Positions 17,773-26,636 of a DNA stretch of 64,000 nucleotides are shown one piece after another; within the stretch, counting starts at the first letter, position 1, and the number at the start of each line of letters is the position of its first letter. Source of the stretch: Streptomyces sp. DT2A-34. Its GTDB lineage: Bacteria > Actinomycetota > Actinomycetes > Streptomycetales > Streptomycetaceae. The DNA lies in NCBI RefSeq assembly GCF_030499515.1, contig NZ_JASTWJ010000001.1, positions 2,708,001-2,772,000 on the forward strand, given 5' to 3'. A program made the position numbers and the translations under genes. The notes under the pieces were generated by a model. That model made no database searches and was not told where the DNA came from. It saw nothing but the letters and a program-made list of their open reading frames with translations.

Positions 17773-19248
17773 TCACGCCGCGAGTTTCGCCAGCGCCGCG
17801 TCGATCCGGGACAGGGTCGTCTCCTTGCCCAGGACCTCCAGGGACTCGAACAGCGGCAGGCCGACCGTGCGGCCCGTGACGGCCACGCGGACCGGGGCCT
17901 GGGCCTTGCCGAGCTTGAGGCCATGGGCCTCGCCGGCGGCCAGGACGGCTTCCTTCAGGGAGTCCGGGGAGGTCCAGTCGGCCGCGTCCAGCTTCTCGCG
18001 GGCGGTCCGCAGGAGGGCGTCGCTGCCCTCCTTCATCGCCTTCGTCCAGGACGGCTCGTCGAAGACCGGCTCCGGCAGGAACAGGAAGTCGACGTTGTCC
18101 GTGATCTCCGACAGCACCTTCAGACGGGTCTGCGCGTGCGGGGCGATCGCCTGCCACTTCACCTCGTCGAAGGCCTCCGGGGCCCAGGGGGCGAACGGCG
18201 CCTGGAGCCACGGGCGGCAGCGCTCGGTGAAGTCCTTCACATCGAGCAGGCGGATGTGGTCACCGTTGATCGACTCGCACTTCTTCAGGTCGAAGCGGGC
18301 CGGGTTGGGGTTCACGTCCGCGATGTCGAAGGCCGCGACCATCTCGTCCATCGTGAAGATGTCCTGGTCGGCCGAGAGCGACCAGCCGAGCAGGGAGAGG
18401 TAGTTGAGCAGGCCCTCGGGGAGGAAGCCGCGCTCGCGGTAGAGGTTCAGGGACGACTGCGGGTCGCGCTTCGACAGCTTCTTGTTGCCCTCGCCCATCA
18501 CGTACGGCAGGTGGCCGAACTCGGGGATGCCCTTGGCGATGCCCAGCTCCATCAGCGCCTTGTACAGGGCGATCTGCCGGGGCGTCGAGGAGAGCAGGTC
18601 CTCGCCGCGCAGGACGTGGGTGATCTCCATCAGGGCGTCGTCGACCGGGTTGACGAGCGTGTAGAGCGGGGCGCCGTTCGCGCGGACGATGCCGTAGTCC
18701 GGGACGTTCTCCGGCGTGAAGGTCAGCTCGCCGCGGACCAGGTCCGTGAAGGTGATCGCCTCGTCGGGCATGCGGAAACGGACGATGGGCGTACGGCCCT
18801 GGGCCTTGTACTCCTCGACCTGCGCGTCGGTCAGGTCGCGGCAGTGGCCGTCGTAACCGGAGGGCTTGCCGGCGGCGCGGGCGGCCTCGCGACGGGTGTC
18901 CAGCTCCTCCTGGGAGCAATAGCAGTAGTAGGCGTGGCCGCCGTCCAGGAGCTTGGCCGCGACATCCTTGTAGAGGTCCATGCGCTGCGACTGGCGGTAC
19001 GGCGCGTGCGGGCCGCCGACCTCGGGGCCCTCGTCCCAGTCGAAGCCGAGCCAGCGCATCGAGTCGAGCAGCTGGCCGTAGGACTCCTCGGAGTCGCGGG
19101 CCGCGTCGGTGTCCTCGATGCGGAAGACGAGCGTGCCCTGGTGGTGCCGGGCGAACGCCCAGTTGAACAGGGCGGTGCGGACCAGGCCCACGTGGGGGTT
19201 ACCGGTGGGCGAGGGGCAGAAACGTACGCGGACGGGTGCGCTAGCCAC
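17773..19248 (-). CDS. gltX: Glutamyl-tRNA synthetase (expected non-discriminating)
   Basis: 491 residues from GTG 19248, overlapping the upstream FAH gene stop by 8 bp; a TTG three codons earlier is possible. Class I synthetase: [13 protein letters not shown] (HIGH equivalent) and KLSKRDPQ (KMSKS equivalent), [15 protein letters not shown], and a C-terminal anticodon-binding helical domain. Streptomyces lack GlnRS, so GluRS charges both tRNA-Glu and tRNA-Gln, the latter corrected by GatCAB; that is family knowledge. The five substrate tRNA genes lie 1 kb downstream on the same strand. Confidence 0.96.
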   Translation of the reverse strand: MASAPVRVRFCPSPTGNPHVGLVRTALFNWAFARHHQGTLVFRIEDTDAARDSEESYGQLLDSMRWLGFDWDEGPEVGGPHAPYRQSQRMDLYKDVAAKLLDGGHAYYCYCSQEELDTRREAARAAGKPSGYDGHCRDLTDAQVEEYKAQGRTPIVRFRMPDEAITFTDLVRGELTFTPENVPDYGIVRANGAPLYTLVNPVDDALMEITHVLRGEDLLSSTPRQIALYKALMELGIAKGIPEFGHLPYVMGEGNKKLSKRDPQSSLNLYRERGFLPEGLLNYLSLLGWSLSADQDIFTMDEMVAAFDIADVNPNPARFDLKKCESINGDHIRLLDVKDFTERCRPWLQAPFAPWAPEAFDEVKWQAIAPHAQTRLKVLSEITDNVDFLFLPEPVFDEPSWTKAMKEGSDALLRTAREKLDAADWTSPDSLKEAVLAAGEAHGLKLGKAQAPVRVAVTGRTVGLPLFESLEVLGKETTLSRIDAALAKLAA

Positions 19249-20026
19249 GCTTGACAACCTTGTTGGTGAGAGTGCCGATGCCTTCGATGGTGACGGCGAC
19301 CTCGTCGCCGACGTTGAGGGGGCCGACCCCTGCCGGGGTGCCCGTGAGGATCACGTCGCCGGGGAGCAGCGTCATGGCCTCGGAGATGTTGACGATCAGG
19401 TCCTCGATCGGGTGGATCATCTCGCTGGTACGGCCGAGCTGGCGCTGTTCGCCGTTGACCGTGAGCTGGATGGTCAGGTCGGCGGCCGTTTCGAGGGCCA
19501 GGTCCGTCTCCACCCACGGGCCCAGCGGGCAGGAGGTGTCGAAGCCCTTGGCCCGCGCCCACTGCTTCTCGCGCTTCTGGACGTCGCGGGCGGTGATGTC
19601 GTTGGCGCAGGTGAAGCCGAAGATCACGTCCTTGACGCGGTCGCGCGGGACCTCGCGGCACATGCGGCCGATGACGACGGCCAGTTCGGCCTCGTGGTGG
19701 AGGTCCTCGGTGAAGGACGGGTACTGGATCTCGTCGCCGGAGCCGATCACCGCGGTGGACGGCTTGAAGAAGGCGAACGGGGCGTCGGGCACGTCGTTGC
19801 CGAGTTCGCGGGCGTGCTCGGCGTAGTTGCGGCCGAACGCCACGACCTTGTTGGGGAGCACCGGCGGCAGCAGCCTGACCTTGCTCAGCGGCACCTTCGT
19901 ACCGGAGAGCTCGAAGTCCGCGAACGGGATGCCCTTGATGATGTCGAGCACGAGCTCGTCCGGCTTGTCGCCCTCGACCGCGCCGAAGGCGACATTCCCG
20001 TCGATGGAGAATCTGGCGATGCGCAC
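19241..20026 (-). CDS. Fumarylacetoacetate hydrolase-family protein
   Basis: 261 residues from GTG 20026. FAH fold with metal-site and catalytic segments [33 protein letters not shown] and [15 protein letters not shown]. Members hydrolyse or decarboxylate beta-diketo acids or 2-hydroxymuconate-type substrates, or act as oxaloacetate tautomerase/acylpyruvase; the substrate cannot be told from sequence. It overlaps gltX by 8 bp, so the two are cotranscribed, with this gene first. Confidence 0.9.
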   Translation of the reverse strand: MRIARFSIDGNVAFGAVEGDKPDELVLDIIKGIPFADFELSGTKVPLSKVRLLPPVLPNKVVAFGRNYAEHARELGNDVPDAPFAFFKPSTAVIGSGDEIQYPSFTEDLHHEAELAVVIGRMCREVPRDRVKDVIFGFTCANDITARDVQKREKQWARAKGFDTSCPLGPWVETDLALETAADLTIQLTVNGEQRQLGRTSEMIHPIEDLIVNISEAMTLLPGDVILTGTPAGVGPLNVGDEVAVTIEGIGTLTNKVVKRG

Positions 20027-20181
20027 GGGATCCTGCGCCCCTCACTTGAGCCGGCTGGAGTCTGACGCTCCAGGCTAGCGCGGGGAGGAGCGAGCGCCTC
20101 GCGCATTACCGCGGGCGCTCCCACCGTCGTACGCGACCGCATGTTCGTACGTGATTGAACAACCGGTCGTCCGGCCGCGTA

Positions 20182-20352
20182 CTACTCGGCGGCGGCGGTG
20201 ACGGGCATCTCCTGGAGGATGGTGCGCTTGGGGTTGGCGGTCTGAGCGGGAAGGTCGACGGAGTGCTCCGGCTGCTGCGGGGCCTGCAGTTCGTCGGCGC
20301 CGTCGAGGTGCGCCAGCGTCGTGCGCCGCGGATTGGCTATCGTGCGGATCAT
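20182..20352 (-). CDS. Small protein with two ANP-(R/K)-RT repeats
   Basis: 56 residues from ATG 20352; a GTG five codons upstream is an alternative, and neither has a clear ribosome-binding site. The sequence has two copies of a motif, TIANPRRTTLAHL near the N-terminus and QTANPKRTILQEM near the C-terminus, separated by an acidic/Gln/Pro-rich spacer. There is no signal peptide, Cys or membrane segment. Codon bias is normal for the genome. It lies 155 bp upstream of the FAH gene on the same strand and divergent from conservon 1. I recall similar short ORFs in other Streptomyces but know no function. Confidence 0.6.
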   Translation of the reverse strand: MIRTIANPRRTTLAHLDGADELQAPQQPEHSVDLPAQTANPKRTILQEMPVTAAAE

Positions 20353-20972
20353 CGTCGTCGTCTTCACGGTTTTACTGAGCCCTGTCGTGACGGGGCGCCG
20401 GGGCCGGCCACGATGGGCCTGCGTCCGGACGCGGGTTGGCAGAAACATTCCTCTTGTAAAGCGTCAGGCTAAACATGCAATTCCCTCGGGAAGTTGCGCG
20501 GACCCCTTGATCCGCGTGTGAGTTTGCTCACGAGTTCGCGGACAAATCAGTCAATTCCGGCTCGCGATCCACCTCACCGAAACGGACATTGCACCCCTGA
20601 AGCTGTCATTCCGCTCCTGATCATGGCGACTGGGGCACCCCTTGCGCCCGAACGGTTCGCAGGCATACGTCCGTTATGGGTGGGATCGCTTTCTACGGCA
20701 GGTAATCTCGTACTCACGTGGTGTCACGTATGTCACGGCTCGACCTACGGGCCTTGTTGGAGATCCTGCACTGTGCTGGAATTCCACGGACCGCCGCAGG
20801 ATCGAGCCGGCGCACAGGGGGCGCATCGAGCGCCGAGTGGCGGCGAGAAGGGGGAGCCAGCGCCGGTCACTGACGACCATCAGGGAGCGTATTCAGGGCG
20901 CTCCCGAAAGACGCCGACACCGTGTCCGTCCGTTCACGCGGAGGGGCGCCTGGTCCAGAGGTTGCGACGCTA
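20353..20972. other. Long intergenic region upstream of conservon 1
   Basis: About 620 bp without a convincing gene, less GC-rich than its surroundings. It holds short hairpins (GTGAG-TTTG-CTCAC near 20516-20535; CGAAC-G-GTTCG at 20649-20659) and TCACGT-containing repeats around 20715-20735. It probably contains the cvnA promoter and that of the small repeat protein; I could not fix either with confidence. Confidence 0.5.
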
Positions 20973-23900
20973 GTGCAGGGACGTTTCAAGAGGGATGGCA
21001 GCGCTTCGGCGGAGCCGGAGCACGGCGGGACCGACCGAGGTCCCTCCCCCCAGCACGCCCAGAACCCGGGCCCGGCCCCGTCCGTCGAGGGCGGTGAGCG
21101 CTCCGGGCGCCCCGGCGTGTCGGCATCCCCGGGGGCGGCGAACCCTTCCGCTCCGCCGGCGAAGAAGGCCCCGAAGGGCTCCGGCGGCCCCGGCACGCGA
21201 ATAGCCCTGCGCAACTGGCGTATCTCCACGCGTCTGGTGGCGCTGCTGACTCTCCCGGTGGTCGCGGCCACCTCGCTGGGCGCGCTGCGCATCAGCGACA
21301 ACATGAACGACATCCAGCAGCTCGACAACATGAAGCTGCTGACGGACATGACCAAGCGGGCCACCGAGCTGGCCGCGGCGCTCCAGGAGGAGCGCGACCA
21401 GTCCGCCGGTCCGCTCGCGCACGGCGCCAAGGCGACCGACTACACGGTCAAGGGCTATCGGGACAAGACCGACCGGGCGTCGGACAGCTTCAGGGAAGCC
21501 GCCGAGGAGATCGACGACAGCAGCAAGGACGGCAACCTCAAGGGCGTCCGCGACAACATCGTCCAGCTGGTCCGGGCCCTGGGCGGACTCGCCGAGATCC
21601 GCAGCGCCGCCTACAAGGCCGAGGACAACTCCACCCAGACCGTGGAGGCCTACCACCGTCTGATCACCAACCTGCTCGGCCTCTCGCAGGACATGGCCGA
21701 GGCGACCAGCAACCCGGACATGATCCACAGCACGCGTGCCCTGGCCGCCTTCTCCTCGGCCAAGGAATACGCGTCCATCCAGCGCGCGGTCCTCGCGGCG
21801 GCGCTGCCGGCGAACAGCACCACCCAGGGCGACCTGTCCGAGAACGACCGCCTGTACGCCGACTCGGCGCTGGAGAGCCAGAAGTCCGAGATCCGCAGCT
21901 TCAAGAGCATCTACGGCTCGGGAGCCGCCGAGGAGCTCCTGGAGCCGATCGGCGACGGCAACCCGACGATCAAGGCCAGCGACACCTACGCCAGCCGCGC
22001 CCTCACCACCGACACCGGTCTGCAGTCGCTGGACAAGCGGTCGTACCGGGACTGGGTGGACGACAGCACCACCAAGATCCAGCAGATGCGCGCCATCGAG
22101 ACGACGCTGCTGGAGGACATGGAGCAGAAGGCCCGCGAGCTGCGCAACGAGTCGGAGCGCGAGGCGATCATCTCCGGTGCGCTGATCCTGCTCGTGCTCG
22201 GTGTCTCGCTGGTCGGCGCGTTCGTCGTGGCCCGCTCCATGATCCGCTCGCTGCGCCGCCTGGAGGAGACCGCCACCAAGGTCGCCCAGGACCGGCTGCC
22301 CGAGCTGGTCAAGCAGCTCTCGGAGTCCGACCCGCAGGACGTCGACACCTCCGTCGAGTCGGTCGGTGTGCACTCCCGGGACGAGATCGGCCAGGTGGCC
22401 GCGGCCTTCGACGACGTGCACCGCGAGGCGGTCCGCCTCGCCGCCGAGCAGGCCCTGCTGCGGGGCAACGTCAACGCGATGTTCACCAACCTCTCGCGCC
22501 GCTCCCAGGGCCTCATCCAGCGTCAGCTCTCGCTCATCTCCGAACTGGAGTCCCGCGAGGCCGACCCGGACCAGCTGTCCTCGCTGTTCAAGCTCGACCA
22601 CCTCGCGACGCGTATGCGCCGTAACGGTGAGAACCTCCTCGTCCTCGCCGGTGAGGAGCCCGGCCGTCGCTGGACCCGCCCGGTCCCGCTGGTCGACGTG
22701 CTCCGCGCCGCCGCGTCCGAGGTGGAGCAGTACGAGCGCATCGAGCTCGCTTCCGTGCCGACCACCGAAGTGGCCGGCCGTGTGGTCAACGACCTCGTGC
22801 ACCTGCTCGCCGAGCTGCTGGAGAACGCGACCTCGTTCTCCTCCCCGCAGACCAAGGTCAAGGTCACCGGTCACGCGCTGCCCGACGGCCGCGTCCTGAT
22901 CGAGATCCACGACACCGGCATCGGCCTCTCCCCCGAGGACCTCGCCGCGATCAACGAGCGACTCGCCTCGCCGCCCACCGTGGACGTCTCGGTCTCCCGC
23001 CGCATGGGTCTGTTCGTGGTCGGCCGGCTGTCGCAGCGCCACGGCATCCGCATCCAGCTGCGCCCCTCCGACTCCGGTGGTACGACCGCGCTGGTCATGC
23101 TCCCCGTCGATGTCGCCCAGGGCGGCAAGAAGCCCGCTCCGGGCAAGCCCGGCCCGAACGGTCCGGGTCTCTCCGGTGGTCCGGCCGCCGCGCAGGCCGC
23201 CGCCGGTGCGGCTGCCGCCCGTCGCCAGGCCCAGGCCCAGGCCCAGGCCCAGGCCGGCAACGGCTCCCTCGGCGCGGGTGCGCCGGGTGGCGGCGCGCTC
23301 GGCGCCGGTGCGTCCGGCGGGGGCCGGCTCGGTGCCGGTCAGGAACCGCGGGCCGCGCTGCCCGGACGTGACGGTGGCGGACTTCCCGGTGGACCGGGCG
23401 CACCGCGTGGACCGCAGGGTCCGGGCGCGCCCTCGCAGGGCCGGCCGCCGGCCGGTGCGGGCGCCGGGTTCGGTGGCCAGGCGCCGGGTGCCCCGCAGGG
23501 GCTGCAGGCCGCGGGCACCGGTCAGGACCCCTTCGGCGGCCCCCGTGGCGCCTCCTCCGGCCTCGACCAGTCCCGCCCGGGTGGCCCCTCGTCGCCGCAG
23601 TCCCCGCCCGCCGGCAACGACACGGGCCGCCGCGGCCGTCAGCCGCAGCTGCCGCCGCGTGGTGGCCCGCGTGCCGAGCTGCCGGGCGGCAACCAGCCGT
23701 CCCGCCCCAGCTGGAGCGACGAGAACGCGCAGCCGCCGGTGCCGCGCGCCTCGCTCGACACCCCGCGCGGGCACGACGAGGACACCGCACAGACCTCCCG
23801 TATGCCGCGCATCGACGACCTCCAGGGCCCCGGCTCCACCACGGAGATCCCGGCGATCGGACGCCCCGACGGCCGCCAGGGCCCCGGCTCGAACGCCGGC

Positions 23901-24758
23901 CCGTCGGACTTCGGCCGCCCGGACTTCGGCGCCCCTGCCCCGGGCGGGTACGACTCGCAGAGCACGGGCCAGTCCGCCCGCCCCGGTGCGAACGAGCCGC
24001 AGAACAACGGTCAGTTCGTCCGCTCGGACGTCTTCGGCACCCCGAACGGGCAGAACAACTCGTCGCAGACGGGCCAGTTCGCCTCGCCGCAGGGGTACGA
24101 CGGCAGCTCGACGGGCCAGCACGCCCTGCCCGGCCGCCAGAACCCCGACTCCACCGGGCAGTTCGAGCGGCCGCAGGTCAACGGCGCCTACGGCGGCGGT
24201 GCCGACTTCGGCGCCCAGCAGCCCCCGGTCCCGCCGCGTCCGCAGCAGCGGCCCGCACGCCAGGAGCCGGAGGCGCTGCCGCCGGCGGGTCCCGGTGACG
24301 GCCGTACCCCGCTGTACGACACGCTGGAGACCAACTGGTTCCACGGCGGTCCGCAGGGCCGTCAGCCCGGCGCGGACGGCTCGGCTCCGGCCTCCGCCCC
24401 GCAGCAGCCGCAGGCTCCCGCGGCTCCGGCGCAGCCGTCCTCCGCTCCCCAGCGGACCTCATCGACCGCCTGGCGCAGCTCGCCGAACGACGACCTCGTA
24501 CGGCAGGCGGAACGCGTCCGGCAACCGGCCGCGGGCGGTGTCACCACCTCCGGCCTGCCGCGCCGGGTGCCCCGGGCGAACCTCGTCCCGGGCACGGCTC
24601 AGCAGCAACAGCACCAATCCGGTCCGGCTGTCTCGCGTGCGCCTGACGACGTACGCGGTCGGCTGACCAATCTCCGTCGGGGTATCGCGCAAGGTCGCCA
24701 GGTCGGTAACGGCCAGACCGGCAGCTTCCCGAACCCCACTCACCAGCAGGAGCGTTAG
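20973..24758 (+). CDS. cvnA: Conservon sensor kinase-like protein CvnA (first copy)
   Basis: 1261 residues from GTG 20973 (AGAGG 11 nt upstream); a GTG at 20922 would add 17 residues. Membrane protein: Pro/Gly-rich cytoplasmic start, TM1 about 87-105, a roughly 290-residue extracytoplasmic nitrate-sensing-like helical domain, TM2 about 398-420, HAMP-like linker, LDHLATRMRRNGENLLVLAG, then an HATPase domain (ELLENATSFSSP at about 610, DTGIGLSPED, RRMGLFVVGRLSQRHG). From about residue 713 the chain is low-complexity (Gly/Pro/Gln), including several STGQ/QTGQF units, and ends with the conserved motifs SGLPRRVPRANLV and DVRGRLTNLRRG. Conservon proteins form a membrane heterocomplex resembling eukaryotic GPCR systems. 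First gene of cvnA-B-C-D. Confidence 0.93.
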   Translation: MQGRFKRDGSASAEPEHGGTDRGPSPQHAQNPGPAPSVEGGERSGRPGVSASPGAANPSAPPAKKAPKGSGGPGTRIALRNWRISTRLVALLTLPVVAATSLGALRISDNMNDIQQLDNMKLLTDMTKRATELAAALQEERDQSAGPLAHGAKATDYTVKGYRDKTDRASDSFREAAEEIDDSSKDGNLKGVRDNIVQLVRALGGLAEIRSAAYKAEDNSTQTVEAYHRLITNLLGLSQDMAEATSNPDMIHSTRALAAFSSAKEYASIQRAVLAAALPANSTTQGDLSENDRLYADSALESQKSEIRSFKSIYGSGAAEELLEPIGDGNPTIKASDTYASRALTTDTGLQSLDKRSYRDWVDDSTTKIQQMRAIETTLLEDMEQKARELRNESEREAIISGALILLVLGVSLVGAFVVARSMIRSLRRLEETATKVAQDRLPELVKQLSESDPQDVDTSVESVGVHSRDEIGQVAAAFDDVHREAVRLAAEQALLRGNVNAMFTNLSRRSQGLIQRQLSLISELESREADPDQLSSLFKLDHLATRMRRNGENLLVLAGEEPGRRWTRPVPLVDVLRAAASEVEQYERIELASVPTTEVAGRVVNDLVHLLAELLENATSFSSPQTKVKVTGHALPDGRVLIEIHDTGIGLSPEDLAAINERLASPPTVDVSVSRRMGLFVVGRLSQRHGIRIQLRPSDSGGTTALVMLPVDVAQGGKKPAPGKPGPNGPGLSGGPAAAQAAAGAAAARRQAQAQAQAQAGNGSLGAGAPGGGALGAGASGGGRLGAGQEPRAALPGRDGGGLPGGPGAPRGPQGPGAPSQGRPPAGAGAGFGGQAPGAPQGLQAAGTGQDPFGGPRGASSGLDQSRPGGPSSPQSPPAGNDTGRRGRQPQLPPRGGPRAELPGGNQPSRPSWSDENAQPPVPRASLDTPRGHDEDTAQTSRMPRIDDLQGPGSTTEIPAIGRPDGRQGPGSNAGPSDFGRPDFGAPAPGGYDSQSTGQSARPGANEPQNNGQFVRSDVFGTPNGQNNSSQTGQFASPQGYDGSSTGQHALPGRQNPDSTGQFERPQVNGAYGGGADFGAQQPPVPPRPQQRPARQEPEALPPAGPGDGRTPLYDTLETNWFHGGPQGRQPGADGSAPASAPQQPQAPAAPAQPSSAPQRTSSTAWRSSPNDDLVRQAERVRQPAAGGVTTSGLPRRVPRANLVPGTAQQQQHQSGPAVSRAPDDVRGRLTNLRRGIAQGRQVGNGQTGSFPNPTHQQER

Positions 24759-25181
24759 TTGAGCCAGATGAGCCAGGCAGCACAGAACCTCAACTGGTTG
24801 ATCACCAACTTCGTGGACAACACCCCGGGTGTGTCCCACACCGTTGTCGTGTCCGCCGACGGTCTTCTGCTGGCCATGTCCGAGGGATTCCCGCGTGACC
24901 GTGCCGACCAGCTGGCGGCCGTCGCATCGGGTCTGACCTCGCTGACGGCAGGGGCGTCCCGGATCTTCGAGGGCGGCAGCGTGGCACAGACCGTCGTCGA
25001 GATGGAGCGAGGATTCCTCTTCCTCATGTCCGTCTCGGATGGTTCGTCCCTGGCCGTTCTCGCCCACCCCGAGTGCGACATCGGCCTCGTCGGCTACGAG
25101 ATGGCGCTGCTGGTCGACCGCGCGGGCGCTGTGCTCACGCCGGACCTGCGCGCCGAGCTCCAAGGCAGTCTGCTCCACTGA
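24759..25181 (+). CDS. cvnB: Roadblock/LC7-domain protein CvnB (first copy)
   Basis: 140 residues. The TTG at 24759 directly follows the cvnA stop and has AGGAG 6 nt upstream; the ATG at 24768 is too far from it. A single Roadblock/LC7 fold (NWLITNFVDNTPGVSHTVVV; DGLLLAMSEGFPRD; FEGGSVAQTVVEMERGFLFL). Roadblock proteins act as GTPase regulators, and CvnB is part of the CvnA-D complex. It is almost identical to the second copy at 29908. Confidence 0.95.
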   Translation: MSQMSQAAQNLNWLITNFVDNTPGVSHTVVVSADGLLLAMSEGFPRDRADQLAAVASGLTSLTAGASRIFEGGSVAQTVVEMERGFLFLMSVSDGSSLAVLAHPECDIGLVGYEMALLVDRAGAVLTPDLRAELQGSLLH

Positions 25182-25293
25182 TCACCCGCGGATCCACCCG
25201 TCTCACCAAATCACCGTCCGGCCGCCACAACCCCCCCACCGGCGACGTCAGACGGCTTGACTGACCGACTTGCTGTCCCCGCCCGGAGGATTC

Positions 25294-25692
25294 ATGACCC
25301 CGCCCACCGCCTCTCATGATCCGTACGCGGAGCCGTACGAGGATGAGGGCGACCAGCCGCTGGTACGTCCGTACGCGATGACCGGCGGCCGGACCCGGCC
25401 GCGCTACCAGCTCGCCATCGAGGCCCTGATCAGCACCACGGCCGACCCGGCAGCGCTCATGGGGCTCCTTCCGGAGCACCAGCGCATCTGCCACCTGTGC
25501 CGTGAGGTGAAGTCGGTCGCCGAGGTCTCCGCGCTGCTGTCCATGCCGCTGGGCGTGGCCAGGATCCTGGTCGCGGACCTCGCTGAGGCCGGCCTGGTCG
25601 CCATCCACCAGCCGGGCGGCGACGAGAACAACGGCGGCGCACCTGACGTGACGCTGCTCGAAAGGGTGCTCAGTGGACTTCGCAAGCTCTGA
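25294..25692 (+). CDS. cvnC: DUF742 protein CvnC (first copy)
   Basis: 132 residues from ATG 25294 with GGAGG at the correct distance. Conserved DUF742 core: LVRPYAMTGGRTRPRYQLAI, PEHQRICHLCREVKSVAEVS and VARILVADLAEAGLVAIHQP, a winged-helix-like module without known enzymatic residues. It overlaps cvnD by 20 bp. The N-terminal extension is short, in contrast to the second copy. Confidence 0.94.
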   Translation: MTPPTASHDPYAEPYEDEGDQPLVRPYAMTGGRTRPRYQLAIEALISTTADPAALMGLLPEHQRICHLCREVKSVAEVSALLSMPLGVARILVADLAEAGLVAIHQPGGDENNGGAPDVTLLERVLSGLRKL

Positions 25693-26248
25693 ACCGGGCC
25701 GGGCGACCACCTCCGCCAAGATCGTGGTGGCGGGTGGCTTCGGCGTGGGCAAGACCACGTTCGTGGGCGCCGTCTCGGAGATCAACCCGCTGCGCACCGA
25801 GGCCGTCATGACCTCCGCGAGCGCGGGCATCGACGACCTCACGCACACCGGGGACAAGACCACCACCACGGTGGCCATGGACTTCGGCCGTATCACCCTG
25901 GACCAGGACCTGATCCTGTACCTCTTCGGTACGCCCGGCCAGGACCGCTTCTGGTTCATGTGGGACGACCTGGTGCGCGGCGCGATCGGCGCCGTCGTCC
26001 TGGTGGACACCCGCCGCCTCGCCGACTGCTTCCCCGCGGTCGACTACTTCGAGAACAGCGGGCTCCCCTTCGTCATCGCCCTCAACGGCTTCGACGGACA
26101 CCAGCCCTACACGCCCGACGAGGTGCGCGAGGCGCTGCAGATCGGCCCGGACGCGCCGATCATCACCACGGACGCCCGCCACCGGGCCGACGCCAAGAGC
26201 GCGCTGATCACGCTGGTCGAGCACGCCCTGATGGCGCGGCTGCGGTAG
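25673..26248 (+). CDS. cvnD: Conservon small GTPase CvnD (first copy)
   Basis: 191 residues from GTG 25673, inside the end of cvnC. Ras-like/Rab-like GTPase: P-loop VVAGGFGVGKTTFVGAVSEI, FGTPGQDRFWFMWDDLVRGA (switch II with the Gln) and ALNGFD in place of NKxD. It is soluble but expected to associate with CvnA at the membrane and to be modulated by CvnB. It ends the first conservon, followed by a hairpin terminator. Confidence 0.95.
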   Translation: MDFASSEPGRATTSAKIVVAGGFGVGKTTFVGAVSEINPLRTEAVMTSASAGIDDLTHTGDKTTTTVAMDFGRITLDQDLILYLFGTPGQDRFWFMWDDLVRGAIGAVVLVDTRRLADCFPAVDYFENSGLPFVIALNGFDGHQPYTPDEVREALQIGPDAPIITTDARHRADAKSALITLVEHALMARLR

Positions 26249-26289
26249 CGCAAGTCGGAAGCGCAATACGGCAGTTGTCGTAGATGCGG

Positions 26290-26325
26290 CGGAGCCGGCT
26301 GTGGCCTTTGACACGGTCGGCTCCG
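26290..26325 (+). terminator. Terminator after conservon 1
   Basis: CGGAGCCG (26290-26297) pairs with CGGCTCCG (26318-26325), followed by TTGTT. Confidence 0.65.
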
Positions 26326-26400
26326 TTGTTCATAACGTTTCGGCAGAGGAATCGGGTGGTATGGCCACTCGTCGCGGTCAAGCGGTATCGCTGCGCGTAC

Positions 26401-26430
26401 GAACGCCCCGTCTTTTGGCGGGGCTCGTTC
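26401..26430 (+). promoter_or_regulatory. Second hairpin in the cvn1-cvn2 gap
   Basis: GAACGCCCCG (26401-26410) pairs with CGGGGC and GTTC (26419-26424, 26427-26430) around a TCTTTTGG loop, then TGTATGACCGTTTT. It is either a second terminator or an attenuator in the leader of the second conservon. The rest of the 388-bp gap (26249-26636) has no gene; it should hold the cvnA2 promoter. Confidence 0.5.
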
Positions 26431-26636
26431 TGTATGACCGTTTTATCTGGGGCTTACATCGCTCGTAATCCTCCTCTTCCACTGTTTGGAAGAGCGCAGG
26501 CCGACGTGCTGGAATGCGAGAACTGCCCAATAGTCAAAGACGTACTCAGCAGTACTCCGTACTCGATGGCGAACTGGGCTCTGAGACACAGCGGCACATA
26601 CGTAGGTGCCGACCCCGCCGGAAGGTTGTTGGTCGA

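Noticed and set aside
20970..24344. Long antisense frame over the first cvnA
   Set aside because: Same GC-skewed shadow effect; no start context or protein motifs.
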